Below are positions 25,665 to 37,710 of a stretch of 64,000 bases of DNA, piece by piece; the stretch's first letter is position 1, and each line of letters begins with the position of its first letter. The notes under the pieces are model-generated. The model was not told the DNA's origin, did no database searches, and saw nothing but the letters and a program-made list of their open reading frames with translations. Origin of the DNA: Zingiber officinale. Its lineage: Eukaryota; Streptophyta; Magnoliopsida; Zingiberales; Zingiberaceae. The stretch is taken from assembly GCF_018446385.1 (NCBI RefSeq), contig NC_056004.1, positions 52,704,523 to 52,768,522 on the forward strand. The letters run 5' to 3'. A program made the position numbers and the translations under genes.

Positions 25665-26051
25665 GGATCGATCAGTGGATCGATCCAGCGATACGCTGGG
25701 TATCTGATCAGTCTGGTGACCGATCAGATAACGATCAGTGGCTTACTGAAGCTCTTCTGATCGGTCTGGAGACCGATCAGAGACGAGCCAACTGCCACTG
25801 ATCGTGCTCTGATCGGTCTGGGGATCGATCAGCCTAGAGCCTGATCGGTCCACAGACCGATCAGAGCACGATCAGTGGCTCTGTGAAGATATGGCTGATC
25901 GGTCTGGGGACCGATCAGACTAGAGCTTGATCGGTCCCATGACCGATCAGAGAGGCTCTGGACCGATCAGTGTGGAGCCTGATCGGTCCAGGTCCTAGCC
26001 GTTGCGACACAACGGCTAGTTCTTGTGTCTTCTTCTTCGCAGGTTATAAAA
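25665..26051 (+). promoter_or_regulatory. Palindrome cluster plus TATA box of LTR C
   Basis: Many copies of GATCGGTC and GACCGATC occur, often paired around a short loop as in GATCGGTCTGGGGACCGATC. They stop about 50 bp before TATAAAAGG at 26045. The position fits a U3 enhancer next to the LTR core promoter; binding factors are unknown. Confidence 0.6.
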
Positions 26052-27121
26052 GGAGATCGAGCCTCTGCTTCTGGACTTCTTCTTCCTCTTCTTTCTACTC
26101 AGCTGCTGGTGTGCTCTTGAGCTTTGCTGAGTTCCGAAGCTTCGTGTGAGCTTCTTCGACTGGGTTCCTGCTGTTGTAGGCGTCTCGTGAAGTTGCTGCT
26201 TCAACCAGTCGACAAGAAGGCAAGCTAGGGTTAATACATTGTTGTATTGTACTTAATTTCTTGCTGTATTCTTGTACTCCTGTTTATCTTGCTGTTGCAA
26301 GACATTGTGGCGAGGTTTCTCCACCCAGAAGGAGTGATTATTAGCCGGGTTTCCGGGGTTTCATCCACCGACGGATTGATAGGCTTCGTCCACCTTACGG
26401 ACACGCCGAGGAGTAGGAGTTTCATCTCCGAACCTCGTTACATCGACGAGTATTGAGGTTTGATTTCTTGTCTTTGTTTCGCTGTTTTTATTTCCGCTGC
26501 GCTAACCTTGATTTGTAGAACGAAAAGAACGAGATTTGGGGTCGGCTATTCACACCCCCCTCTCTAGCCGCGATCATCGATCCTAACAATAATGACAAAT
26601 AGCATTCATATCTTTTCACATCAAATGGGTCAACTCATCAAGTATATTCCTCCAATACTCTTAATTTTTCATTGATGTCTTTTCTTTTGCCTACTACATT
26701 CACTTCATTTGTTCTTTTTTACTTCCATCTCAATTCTAGATAAAATCCTTTTGATTCATCTATGCTATGTTTTATAATGGTGGAGAATTAGAAAATAAAC
26801 AAGCTTATGGTAGTGAAATGTTGTGAGTGACATTGAGTGATCTCTACTTATATACATGATTGAGTGTGAGACTTAGAATAGGTGAATATCTTGTGAGATT
26901 GCATCTTGCTTAATTTTTTAATTGGATTGAAATCATCATACCTACTGATTATTGTTTGGATTGAATTCATGATTATTTGTGATCTTAAGATGACCTTAGC
27001 TAATTACCTTTCACCATCTTCTAGGTATTGCTAAGAAAATATTAGGGAGATGAGTTCTAGTTTGTTTTCTTCCTATCTTAGTTTGCTCATTCGGGACGAA
27101 CGAGAATAAGTGTGGGGGATT

Positions 27122-28656
27122 TGATAACCATGATTTTACTACAATATTTTGATTCATAAATATATTCTTTGATGATCTTCTCATAGGCTAAACTTATACT
27201 TACATCACATTTCATGAATTACATTTATTTTTGGACTTAATTACAAAATATCTCATTGTTACGATATTTGATGCTAATATTGAAATATAATCTTTATAGG
27301 ATCAAAAGGGTCATGAACCCGATCAGATCAGACCAAAATTGAGCTCAAATCTAGGGCTAAACAAGACAATCAAGCCTTGAAACAATATGGACCATCCATC
27401 GAGATCAAGAGCAATCTAAACCATCCATTGAAGATCTGGTCCATCTGAGCTAGGAGAGAATAGATCAGGTTCCTTGATGAAGATGTGAACCTTTGGATCA
27501 GATTTAGATCAAATTTCACCATTGGATCAGAGGCGGAAGAATCACAGCCGTCCATCACAGATCTGTGATCTGATTTAAATTGAGAAGCTACAGTGCTAGT
27601 TTCATTCGTCAAATCTCCACAGTGCTCTTCGCGTCAAGCAGCAGGGAGGCGCGAGCCTCTCCGGCGATTCCGACCCCGATTCCAACTCCTATCATCTTCT
27701 CAGACGACGACCTCAGTGGAGATCTTCAAGTCAGCTACTAGACCAAGTTCCCGATCATCTGGAGCTGCCGGCAAGTGTTCTTTCTAGCGCGTTTCTGTTT
27801 TCTCAAATTCTCTATTTCTGCCACAGATTTGGAGGCATTCCTCCGATCTGTGATTCCAGTTTCTATAAGCAACATTTGGCGGTGTTTCTTCGGTGTTACT
27901 GAGCTCCATCCGACGATCATCCACCATCCGCAGCTTCCATCCAGATTCAAAGAAACGGTTTTCACAATTTCATATTTTCATTCATTGACAAGTTCCAAAG
28001 TGATTCCAGCTTGTCGGAGGCGTTCCGCCGGTGTTGCTAATCAATTCTAGAACTGATTTGCAGCTGAGGGTTCTTCACTGACGACCAGAGTTGGGCATTC
28101 TCGTCTCCAGCTTCTTGAGTGACGGCAAGAAGTGTTGTTTATGTAGTTGGTTGTGAGTTGGATCGATTTATTTCATTTATTCACTTCTTTTGTAGCTTAG
28201 AATATATTACTTATGGTGTTTGTTGCATTTAATTCCATAGTTAGATTTCTCATATGTCTTGCTTTTTCATTCGGTAGATTAATCACTGCTTTAGATTTGA
28301 TTTAATTTGAGTCTTACTGTTTTATATTTTAGTTTAAATGTGTGGATAGTGAAACCCATAGCGTAGAGTGACAATACGTTGTGGATTAATTATCGACACT
28401 TAGTTAGATTTAATTCAAGCATTAGATTAGTTTCCTACTTGTTATGCTTTCAATTTGTTAGATTTAGAATCAAAACCAAAACCCCCAATTCCATATTAAA
28501 AATCCAAAAGCAATAACAAATCAACCCTAAGATACCATCATATTGTTACATTCATTGGGAGACGACCCGAGCCATTTATATACTACATTAATGTAGAATG
28601 AATTCGGTCATTTAATTCTTTTGATACCCATTGCGCTACAAAATTAGGGTTAATCA
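27122..28656 (+). repeat. 3' LTR of gypsy B
   Basis: Begins TGATAACCATG after the polypurine tract and ends TTAATCA beside the GTTCA duplication. Its last 183 bp (28474-28656) are copied again at 29245-29427 by the tandem duplication. Confidence 0.85.
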
Positions 28657-30015
28657 GTTCACCCTTATATTTGATATGTGTATGTGAGTGTACAGGTTTG
28701 TAGGATACACATATGACTCAGCTTGATGGCTTCGGATTCGGTGAAGGATGGAGCATCCGAGGGACCATGGACAAGGCAACAAGGATAAGGGTTGAGGGAA
28801 GTGACTTCAAGGCATCATACATAAAGGATGACATTAAGGATGAGCCACGGGCTTGAATGCATCCGAGAGACAAGAGCCAAAGGAAGTACGCTTGAAGACA
28901 AGAGGTTAAGACTACAACGAATAGTCAAGTGAGTCGTAAGGGTGAGGGTCCGAGTGTTGAGAGATTGTACTCAGATACCAATCGATTGATGGTTTCATCA
29001 GTCGACGAGTTCAGTCGACTGGGAGTGAACAGAATACTTCTGTTTGCTCGGTCAGTGTGGATCAGTCGATTAGTACTTTCACCAGTCGACTGGTATTGAG
29101 CCGTTGGATTGTAACAGTCGAATATCCATGGAGGGAAGTCGACTGATAGTTTTGGCAGTCAACTGGTAGGCGAGGTTTTCCAACTCATGGCCTATATAAC
29201 CAAGACTTTGGAGTTTGGTTAAGACTGACGAAATAGAGGTGGTTAACCAAAACCCCCAATTCCATATTAAAAATCCAAAAGCAATAACAAATCAACTCTA
29301 AGATACCATCATATTGTTACATTCATTGGGAGACGACCCGAGCCATTTATATACTACATTAATGTAGAATGAATTCGGTCATTTAATTCTTTTGATACCC
29401 ATTGCGCTACAAAATTAGGGTTAATCAGTTCACCCTTATATTTGATATGTGTATGTGAGTGTACAGGTTTGTAGGATACACATATGACTCAGCTTGATGG
29501 CTTCGGATTCGGTGAAGGATGGAGCATCCGAGGGACCATGGACAAGGCAACAAGGATAAGGGTTGAGGGAAGTGACTTCAAGGCATCATACATGAAGGAT
29601 GACATTAAGGATGAGCCACGGGCTTGAATGCATCCGAGGGACAAGAGCCAAAGGAAGTACGCTTGAAGACAAGAGGTTAAGACTACAACGAATAGTCAAG
29701 TGAGTCGTAAGGGTGAGGGTCCGAGTGTTGAGAGATTGTACTCAGATACCAATCGATTGATGGTTTCATCAGTCGACGAGTTCAGTCGACTGGGAGTGAA
29801 CAGAATACTTCTGTTTGCTCGGTCAGTGTGGATCAGTCGATTAGTACTTTCACCAGTCGACTGGTATTGAGCCGTTGGATTGTAACAGTCGAATATCCAT
29901 GGAGGGAAGTCGACTGATAGTTTTGGCAGTCAACTGGTAGGCGAGGTTTTCCAACTCATGGCCTATATAACCAAGACTTTGGAGTTTGGTTAAGACTGAC
30001 GAAATAGAGGTGGTT
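28474..30015 (+). repeat. 771-bp tandem duplication across the B/A junction
   Basis: Copy 1 is 28474-29244 and copy 2 is 29245-30015. Landmarks recur at an exact 771-bp offset (for example ACCCCCAATT at 28481 and 29252). AACC is present at both ends and at the junction. Only about three base differences were noticed. Each copy contains 183 bp of the gypsy B LTR end followed by part of the Sirevirus A LTR, so the duplication happened after B inserted. Confidence 0.93.
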
Positions 30016-30358
30016 AACCCCTATTAGTAGTCTACCTTGAGCTGTGATTGGTGTGCAGTATATTGATCAAGGTTGTGCAAGGTTTACTCCACCGAGAAGG
30101 AGTTCATGCTAGCCGGAGTTCCAGGGCTTGATCCACTGAAGGATCACAGGGATCATCCACCTTATGGATAACCATGGAGTAGGAGCAAGTTATCTCCGAA
30201 CTACATAAACGGGTGTGTTAGCGGTTTGCTTATCTTTAACTTTCTTGTTTATATTTCTTTATATTTTCGCTACGCAAGCTAACTATTGTAGGAAGCAATC
30301 GATTAGGGGCACCGCCTATTCAACCTCCCTTCTAGCTGGTCATACAAGATCTCCAACA
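28657..30358 (+). repeat. 5' LTR of A, second piece
   Basis: Resumes the A LTR after gypsy B. It includes the duplicated segment, palindromes of the CAGTCGACTGG type (28985-29170 and again 29757-29940), TATATAA at 29193-29199 (and 29964-29970), and a leader ending at CTCCAACA (30358). The primer site follows. Confidence 0.85.
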
Positions 30359-30360
30359 AG

Positions 30361-30372
30361 TGGTATCAGAGC
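30361..30372 (+). promoter_or_regulatory. Primer-binding site of A (tRNA-Met)
   Basis: TGGTATCAGAGC, complementary to the 3' end of initiator tRNA-Met and placed 2 bp after the LTR. This is the usual Copia primer site. Confidence 0.9.
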
Positions 30373-30413
30373 GAGGACGCTCTCCATTGGACTAATCACC
30401 AAGGAAGCAAAAG

Positions 30414-31955
30414 ATGGCCGACTTGATAACACCTATGAAGTATGAAGGAGGAAGCCTAGGGGGCATCACATTTTGGATGATGAAGATGGAGGTCTTCTTC
30501 AATACAGATTGGGACACTGTGATGGTGGTCAAGGAGCCATTCGAAATCCAAAAAGATAAGAAAGGGAAGAAACTCTGACCACGACATTGGACGGAAGAAC
30601 AAACCTCACAATCAGAGGCAAATTCAAAAGTAATATCAATCTTAATATATATATTACAGTTTAATGTGATAAGTGGTGTAGGTGAATATGAGAATGCCCA
30701 CGATTTATGGAACAACGTGAAGATGGCTCTAGAGGAAGAACCTAAACCTACACAAGAAGAAGAACCCAAGGAGATGAGTTTAATTGCTCAAGTTGAGGAG
30801 GAGCAAACGGAAGTTGAGCCATGCTCAACATCCAAAGAAGAGAAGGATGAAGAAATCTCATCCACAAGTGTGGATGAGGAAACATCCTCAAGGGTTGAAG
30901 AAGAATCTAAGACAAGCGAAGAAGAAGTCTTGGAAGTCAACTTAGTGAGCACCTCCATCGAAGAGAAGTCAAAGGACTACATCATTTGCTTTGGGTGCAA
31001 TGAGAAGGGACACTACAAGAGTAGATGTCCATTGGGTAAGAAAGAGGTAATTGCTAAACTCAATTCAATTCCTTTAGAATCTAATTTGAGTTGTAGGAAG
31101 AAGAAGGAGAAGAAGCACATTAGATGCTTCACATGTGGTGAAATGGGGCACTACCACACAAAATGCCCAAGGAAGGGAGAGTTCAAGAAGTTGGAGCATC
31201 TAAAGAAATGGGAGAAGAGGAGCTCAAGTCAAGGGGGAGCTTCAAGGGTAAGGGAGGTATATTCTAACTTGAAGGTTAATTCAAATTTTGTCTCCTCCAT
31301 GCATGCTAGAAATAATTTTCATTATTTACCCATGCAAAATTTCAGATTTAAATATCATGATAGAAATAGGGTAAATGTAGATCATAACCCTAGGAGATCT
31401 ATGCATGATAAACCTAGAAATGGTAGACTTAAGGAAAACTAAGGTATTAATCCCAAGAAGGGGAGACACATGCCTAAAATGGGTAGGTCTAGGAATGTCC
31501 AAGGTGGATATGTTGATTCTAGGGTTAGAAACCTAGAAAGGGAAAATCAAGCTTTGAAGGCAAAACTTGATCAATTGGAGAAAATCCTAGATAGATTTAA
31601 TGTTGGATCTAGAGAGTTAAGTATAGTGTTGGGTAGTCAAAGACCCAACAATGATAGATTGGGTTTGGGATACCGATCTAATATCTCTAATGCTAAGGGA
31701 AAGTCTTATACTAGGGTTGCATATGACTATAGCAAGGAGAAGCCAATAAATGGCAAGGGAAAGTCATTTAAAGGTAAGGAAAAGTCAACCAAGGACAAGG
31801 TGTCCAAGGTTAAGAAGGTAATGTTTGTAGGTCAAGTGTCACCGGAGGTGCACCGATGTAACATAGCAATTATAAATGAGGTGGCTAAGGTTAAGAGCTC
31901 TAGGGGAAGCCCTAAAAGTCAATTTGAGACCCATGGCAAATGGATCTCAAGTTGA
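30414..31955 (+). pseudogene. Sirevirus-type gag of element A
   Basis: One frame from the ATG at 30414 to the stop at 31955, broken only by stops at 30576 and 31440. The N-terminus (ITFWMMKMEVFF) and ENAHDLWNNVK are remains of the UBN2 domain, with an apparent internal loss between them. An acidic Glu/Ser region follows, then two CCHC knuckles, CFGCNEKGHYKSRC (about 30988) and CFTCGEMGHYHTKC (about 31126). A coiled coil (LERENQALKAKLDQLEKIL, about 31530) and a basic tail complete it. No protease or polymerase continues the frame. Confidence 0.85.
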
Positions 31956-32700
31956 TTTTATTTGGGAGTCTAGATTGGGTCATGAAATGTGTCAAAAGAT
32001 TTGGAGACGGATTTTAGTTTCAACCTTAGGGAATTGGCACAATTGGGTTGTGTTTCATGCATATTGCATGATAATTGATTTTGGATGTATAGATGTCATA
32101 TAAACCAATGCTAGGGATGCATTATGGTTTAGTATGAGTAAATACATTAAGAGGAAGTCAAAACTAGGACTTTAGGTCAAGGTTCAATTGAACCATTTAA
32201 CTAGTTTTAGATTTTGTATCAATCTTGGGATTGGTGATATATACATTTTTTAATATATTTTTTCCAAGTAGACATGGGTAAAACAGACCACTCCACAAAA
32301 TTTAGAGATTTTTGGATGCTTGTGGAATTTATGATGTATTTCTGAAATTATGTCAGAAATATTGAAATGAGCTGGAAAAGAGTACCAGTCAACTAGTGCA
32401 GTTACCAGTCGACTGGTAACAGTGTATTTCGAACACAGAATGATTCTGTGTATTGAAATCAATAGGAGCAATCGATTAGTGATTTTGGCAATCGACTGAT
32501 ACCAGTCTGAAATTACTTTCAGCATTGGATTTTGACCGGGTCAGCTCATATGGGTGTATAAGATCCTAGGGGGATAAATACACGAGTTTAGGGCCAATTT
32601 GGATGATAAGTTTCAACAATTGAGATATTGTTGGAGCTTTTTGATATTAGGCAAAGGGGGAGAAGTAAGGTTTAAGTGGAAAAACTTTAAATGCCTTTGC
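31956..32700 (+). other. Non-coding region after gag in A
   Basis: No pol similarity. Between 32385 and 32500 it repeats the CAGTCGACTGG-type word of this element's LTR (ACCAGTCGACTGGTAAC and relatives). This places a palindrome group inside the element as well as in its LTRs. Confidence 0.65.
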
Positions 32701-32915
32701 ATTTGGTAAAATTTCTAGCTCAATTGGGAGCATAGGTATAGGGGAAGCCTTGTGATAGGTTCTTAAATAGCCTTATGGTAAATTCCTAGCTCAATGGGGA
32801 GCATAGGTGTAGGGGAAGCCTTGTGATAGGTTCTTAAATAGCCTTATGGTAAATTCCTAGCTCAATGAGGAGCATAGGTGCAGGGGACCCTTGGGATAGG
32901 TTTCGACGCATGTTT
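32700..32915 (+). repeat. About 71-bp tandem repeat in A
   Basis: Nearly three units containing CTAGCTCAATGGGGAGCATA and AGGGGAAGCCTTGTGATAGG, starting near 32707, 32776 and 32847. The last unit is diverged. It lies in the non-coding 3' part of the element. Confidence 0.9.
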
Positions 32916-32939
32916 ACATTTTTGATTCAGCGGTGTAAG

Positions 32940-35354
32940 TGTTAGAGTGTATACTAAAAGCCTAGCTTTTTGTAAACATTTATTTTGAAATAAAAAATCA
33001 CATTGGTCAAATGTCTACATTTATATGTTAAGTGTAGTTGTTCAATTAATTTATATTGTAGATAACATGGTGTGTGGTGTCACACACAGAAGATCATGTT
33101 ATCAGTTCCTTATAAATTATAAATAGTAGCTCACGACTAAAATGGATAGGAATAAACCATTGGAATAAGTCGTAGTGTAATTTGGTATTAGTTTATCTTG
33201 ACTATAAAATTACACTAGTACACTCTGAGTGTATTGAGCAGGATCATTTGAGGTAGTATCTTTTTATACTGACTATATAAAAGAACAATACCTCTGTTAT
33301 TATGGAAGTGTGTACTCTTAATTATGATATAATAACAAGCACATATACTTAATATTTATTTCTTTAATTTATCAAAGGGTGCGATTTAGCTTGTTAAATC
33401 AATAGGCCCGATAAGTTGGGAAATGATATTATTTATATGGTGTGTTGTTGATTATAGAATAAACTGTGTTCTAGTAATCTAAGTTGATGATGCCCCCTTG
33501 AGGAGCTCATAAGGATTGTCATGTAAACCCTGCAGGTGGACTTAGTCCGACATGACGATAAGATTGAGTGATACTATTCTTGAAGTTAGATATTAATTAA
33601 GTGAGTTATCAGTAACTCATTTAATTAGTGGACATTCGATATCTTAAACACAGGGAGAACAACACACTCATGATAAGGAGCCCATATAGTAATATGAGAT
33701 TGGTGCGGTAGTGCAATAATAACTCTTTAGTGGAATGAGATATTATTGATGAACTTGAGTTGGGTGTTCGGGGCGAACACGGGAAGCTCAAGCTCATCGG
33801 GAGACCAAAACCAATTCCTCCTCTCGGTCCCTATCGTAGTCTCTTATTTATAAAGTCTTATACCCACCTAAACCCAACTTTCTACCCACCTTAAGGTGGC
33901 CGACCAAGCCTAGCTTGGAGCCCAAGTTAGGGCCGACCAAACCAAGGAGAGATGGGTGCAAGTAGGTGGTCGGCCCTAACTTGGAGCCCAAGAAGGTGGT
34001 CGGCCACAATAAAAATAAAAGAGATTTTAATTTTAAAATCTTTCCTTACGTGGAAGCCATGATTTAAAAGAGTTTTAAAATTAAATTTTTCCTTTTATAG
34101 TTTTTACAAAGGATTAAGAGAAAGGTTTGATATCTTTCCTTATTTGTAGTTAAAAGGAAGATTTTAATTTTGGAGAAAACTTTCCTTTTTGTAATCATCC
34201 ACATGTTTTAATAGAGAGATTTTAATTTATAAAAGTTTCCTTTTATAACCAACCATGAAGGGAATTTTAAAAGAGAAATTTTTATTTTAAAAATTTCCGG
34301 AAATAAATTAAGAAATTTTAATTTTTTGTTTAAAACTTTCCTTATTTGGAGGACATATAAGGGCCGACCATTAAAAGAATAAAAGAAAATTTTTAATTAA
34401 AATTTTCTTTTATTGGCAAAGAAAATAAGGAAGTTTTAATTATGTCTAAAACTTTTCTTATTTGTCAAGACCATAAAATATAAAAGAAAGGATAGAGGTG
34501 CCTCACCTTTACAACACATCTATTATTTCTCTTCTCTCCTTTTCATGGTGGTGGTCGGCCCTCTCCTCTCTTCTTTCTCTCTTCTCCTTTTGTTAAGGCC
34601 AGCGGCACTTGGAGGTCTTACTTCATCTTGGTGGTCGGTTGCTTGTGGAGAAGAAGAAGAGAAAGAAAGCTTCCCTTGAAGAAGAGTTGGTGGCCGAAAC
34701 TTACAAGGAGAAGGAGGCTTGGGTGGATTCTCATCTCGGTAGATCGTTGCCCACACGACGTCCGAGATAAGAAGAGGAATACGACAGAAGATCGTGAGGT
34801 CTATAAGCTACAAAAGGTATAACTAGTTATTAGTTTCCATATCATGACTAGTTTATTCTTTTGTTTAGATCTTGAAATACCAAGCACAAGAGGCTAACGA
34901 TTCTAGGTTATCGAATTTATGTTTCGATTTTGTGTTTTTTTTATTTTTCGATCTTGTGATTCGATTGTTCTTAATGGTTAAACCTAGGGTTACTATAAGG
35001 GGATTAAATATTGAATTTCGTTGAGAGACTTTGTCTAGGAAGTGGTGGATGATCCCATACCCAAGAAGGCCTAGTGCCTCACCATATTTAACCTGGAAGC
35101 CGATCTCTAAAATAAATATTTAATCAAATTTGTAACATAGGTGGATTTGGATTAATAATGTTAAGCATCATTTGCAATCAAAGTCTAAACCTCTAAGAAC
35201 AGGTAAGTTGAATTTGGAATCAATAATGTTAAGTTTTATTTGCGATTTCAAATTTAATTTCTAAAGAACACAATAGGTTGTTAGGAAAGGTTTAGGACTT
35301 GTACAAAATTTTTGTACAGGGGAACCGGTATGATATTCCGACTAGCAACCAACA
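32940..35354 (+). mobile_element. Solo Copia LTR D inside element A
   Basis: A 2,415-bp LTR from TGTTAGAGTGTATACTAAAA to TAGCAACCAACA, flanked by GTAAG at 32935-32939 and 35355-35359. The opening is typical of long Tork/Angela-type Copia LTRs. It has no internal region or partner. GC-richer text around 34520-34800 gives short open frames on both strands with no recognisable product. It interrupts the tandem repeat that continues at 35355. Confidence 0.88.
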
Positions 35355-35500
35355 GTAAGTCCAAGTGTGTAGTCTTGACAACGTAAGTCCATTCGACGGT
35401 GTAAGTCAAAGTGTGTAGCCTTGGCAACGTAAGTCCATTCGGCGGTTTAAGTCCAAGTGTGTATCCTTGGCAACGTAAGTCCATTATTTTTAGCATGTTT
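35355..35500 (+). repeat. About 47-bp tandem repeat before the 3' LTR of A
   Basis: Three units built on GTAAGTCCAAGTGTGTAGCC and TTGGCAACGTAAGTCCATTC. Solo LTR D inserted at the first unit. Confidence 0.88.
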
Positions 35501-35559
35501 ATTTGCTATTATGTTTTTCCTAACATAAACGTATTATCAAATACCAAAAAGGAAGAGAT

Positions 35560-36564
35560 TGTTGGAGCAATCCCAATGGTCCGTGCGACCATGTGTTTTG
35601 GTATTTAGGCAAAGGGTTTATGTTAGATTCACCCTTGTATTTGATATGTGTATGTGAGTGTGTGGGTTTACAGGATACACATATGACTCAGCTTGATGGC
35701 TTCAGGTCTGGTGAAGGATGGACCATCCGAGGAACCATGGATAGACAGCAAGGACAAGTGCCGAGGGAAGTAACTTCGAGGCATACGCGAAGGATGGAAT
35801 TGGTGACAAATCGCGAGCTTGAATGCATCCGAGGGATGAGACCGAAAGGAATAGGCTTGAAGGCAAGAGGTCAAGGCTGCAACGAAGAGTCAAGTGAGTC
35901 GTAAGGGTGAGGGTCCGAGTGCTGAGAGATTGTACTCGGGTACCAGTCGACTTGTGGTTTCATCAGTCAACTGGTTCAATCGACTGGACAGTCGACTGGG
36001 AGCGAACAGAATGCTTCTGTTCGCTCGGCTAGTGTTGACCAGTCGACTGCTACTTTCACCAGTCGACTGGTATCGAGCCGTTAGGTTGTAACGATCGAAT
36101 ATCCATAGAGGGCAGTCGACTGATGATTTTGGTAGTCGACTGGTAGGTGGGGATTTCCAACCCGTGACCTATATAACTAAAGCTTTGGAGCTTGGTTAAG
36201 GATGACGAAATAGAGGTGGTTGACCCCTATTAGTAGTCTACCTTGAGCTATGATTGGTGTGTGGTGTATTGATCAAGGTTGTGCGAAGTTTACTCCACCG
36301 AGAAGGAGTTCGTGCTAGCCAGAGTTTCGGGGCTTGATGCACCGAAGGATCACAGGGATCGCCCACCTTACGGACATCCGTGGAGTAAGAGCAAGTTATC
36401 TCTGAACCATGTAAATGGGCGTGTTAGCGGTTTGCTTGTCTTTAACTTTCTTGTTTATTTTTCTTTGTATTTCCACTGCGCAAGCTAAGCATTGTAGGAA
36501 GCAATCGATTGGGTGCACTATCTATTCAACTCCCCTTCTAGCCGCCCATACAAGATCCCCAACA
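35560..36564 (+). repeat. 3' LTR of element A
   Basis: TGTTGGAGCAATCCCAATGG to ATCCCCAACA, preceded by the purine tract AAAAAGGAAGAGA. It contains CAGTCGACTGG-type palindromes (35941-36150), TATATAA (36170-36176) and a leader. The right target duplication GATCC follows at 36565. Short ORFs inside it are not genes. Confidence 0.9.
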
Positions 36565-36679
36565 GATCCAACCTGTCATTACTATTTGGGAGCCTTAATA
36601 GATGGTCAATCAGAATCTCGTATGTAATTTTTAATTAATCTAAGGCATCACAAGTGAAATTAGATTCAACTGACCTATA

Positions 36680-37710
36680 CTAAGGAGCAGAAGATGATTC
36701 CCTAGCCATCAGGATGGACCCTGGTGGCTGGTGGAAAACTTCTGTGGGGTCGGACCGGTCATCCCAGGCTCGACGTTACTCAGCCTGGTTAATCAATTCT
36801 TTTTCTTTTTTCCCGAAGCTGATATTGTAGTAGGACATCTAAATTGTCATCCAGTCATCCATGGTCTGATCCCTAACTATAACGTATTTACATGAATTTT
36901 TCTTCCAAATAGAGGTTGCAATCAAAGGATGTTGGGCTTCTGGGTTGGTCGTCGTGTGCGCTTTCTGATTTCCCTGGTAGATGGTGAGAAACTTCTGTGG
37001 GACTAGACTGGTCACCCCAGAGATAGTCAATGAGGTCAACTGAGATTATCATTATTTATTTTAGAAGAATTCAACTATAATATATTTATAGAAATATTTC
37101 CTCTAAATGAAATGTGCAATCAAAGGATGTTAGACTCTTGGGTTGCCCATCGCGCACGCTTCCCGATTTAACCTGGTAGTAGGTGGGAAAATTCTGTGGG
37201 ACCGGACTAGTCATCCCAGGGATAGTCAATGAGGCTAACTAGATTTAGCAGTTTTTTAGAAGAATTCAATCTCTGGGACGTTGGTGCAGTGGTGATAGAT
37301 ATCTATGTTGTCACTCAGACATCTGCGGTTTGATCCCTGACTATGACGTATTTACACGAATGTTTCTTCCAAATGGGGCGTGCAACCAACGGATGTCGGT
37401 CTTTTGGGATGCCCGCTGCACATGCTTCCCAATTTATCCTGGTGATCGGTGAAAAATTTTTATAGGGTCGAACTAGTCACCCCAGGGCTAGTTAATAAGG
37501 TTAACTTGGTTTATAAATTAATCTTTTTAGAAGAATTCATATATGACGTATTTGTAGATTTTTTTTTTTAAATAGAACGCGCAATCAAGGGATATTGGGC
37601 TTCTGGGTCATCATCAATGAGTTCTTCTCGATTTATCCTAGTGGCCGATGGAAAAATTTCGTAGTACTGAACCGGTCACCCAGACTAGTAGGGCTTATCA
37701 TATTATATTT
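36680..37710 (+). repeat. Tandem cluster of about five SINE copies
   Basis: The same tRNA-derived unit recurs about every 230 bp (near 36700, 36838, 37078, 37272 and 37541). Each has a TGCAATCAAAGGATGT-like core, then ATTT.CCTGGTGG..GGTG and CGGACTAGTCACCCCAGGG. The fourth copy keeps the full head: A box GGTGCAGTGGTGATAG and B box GGTTTGATCCC. The second keeps only a B-box part. Most are joined by a TTTAGAAGAATTCA linker. It lies between Sirevirus A and the 3' end of the E3 ligase gene. Confidence 0.75.

Larger units (their letters stand above)
24453..26588 (+). mobile_element. Solo Sirevirus LTR C inside gypsy B
   Basis: Runs from TGTTGGTGCAACC to GATCCTAACA, flanked by ATAAT at 24448-24452 and 26589-26593. 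It belongs to the same family as the LTRs of element E. In order it holds three GTTGACCTGGTTGACC-type openings, three different minisatellites (24755-24870, 24878-25225, 25230-25415), GTGACCGGA repeats (25430-25600), palindromes of the GATCGGTC/GACCGATC type (25665-26005), a TATA box (26045-26051), and a leader ending in the CACACCCCCCTCTCTAGCCG stretch. There is no partner LTR, so it is a solo LTR of 2,136 bp. Confidence 0.9.
20071..28656 (+). mobile_element. Non-autonomous Ty3/gypsy element B (Tat/Retand-like)
   Basis: Starts TGATAACAATG and ends TTAATCA, flanked by GTTCA at 20066-20070 and 28657-28661. The left LTR is a truncated piece (20071 to about 20661); the right LTR is 27122-28656 (1,535 bp). 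The right LTR is preceded by the polypurine tract AAGTGTGGGGGATT and by GGGACGAACGAG, a pairing seen in Tat/Retand elements. The interior (20662-27121) has no gag or pol homology. It carries solo LTR C. The missing end of the 5' LTR also removes the primer site. Classified from LTR ends and polypurine context only. Confidence 0.8.
19999..36564 (+). mobile_element. Sirevirus-like Copia element A, nested host
   Basis: The element is bounded by the 5-bp duplication GATCC (19994-19998 and 36565-36569). Its 5' LTR is in two parts, 19999-20070 and 28657-30358, split by gypsy B and lengthened by a 771-bp duplication. Removing both leaves 998 bp, against 1,005 bp for the 3' LTR (35560-36564), which confirms the reconstruction. 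PBS is TGGTATCAGAGC at 30361-30372. A gag frame follows (30414-31955), then non-coding DNA interrupted by solo LTR D, a polypurine tract (35547-35559) and the 3' LTR. Without inserts it is about 4.8 kb. No integrase, reverse transcriptase or RNase H was found. Confidence 0.88.

Noticed and set aside
30359..35559. Search for integrase, reverse transcriptase or RNase H in element A (and likewise in E and G)
   Set aside because: No HHCC, DDE, YVDD-type or RNase H landmarks were found in any frame; only gag was supported.
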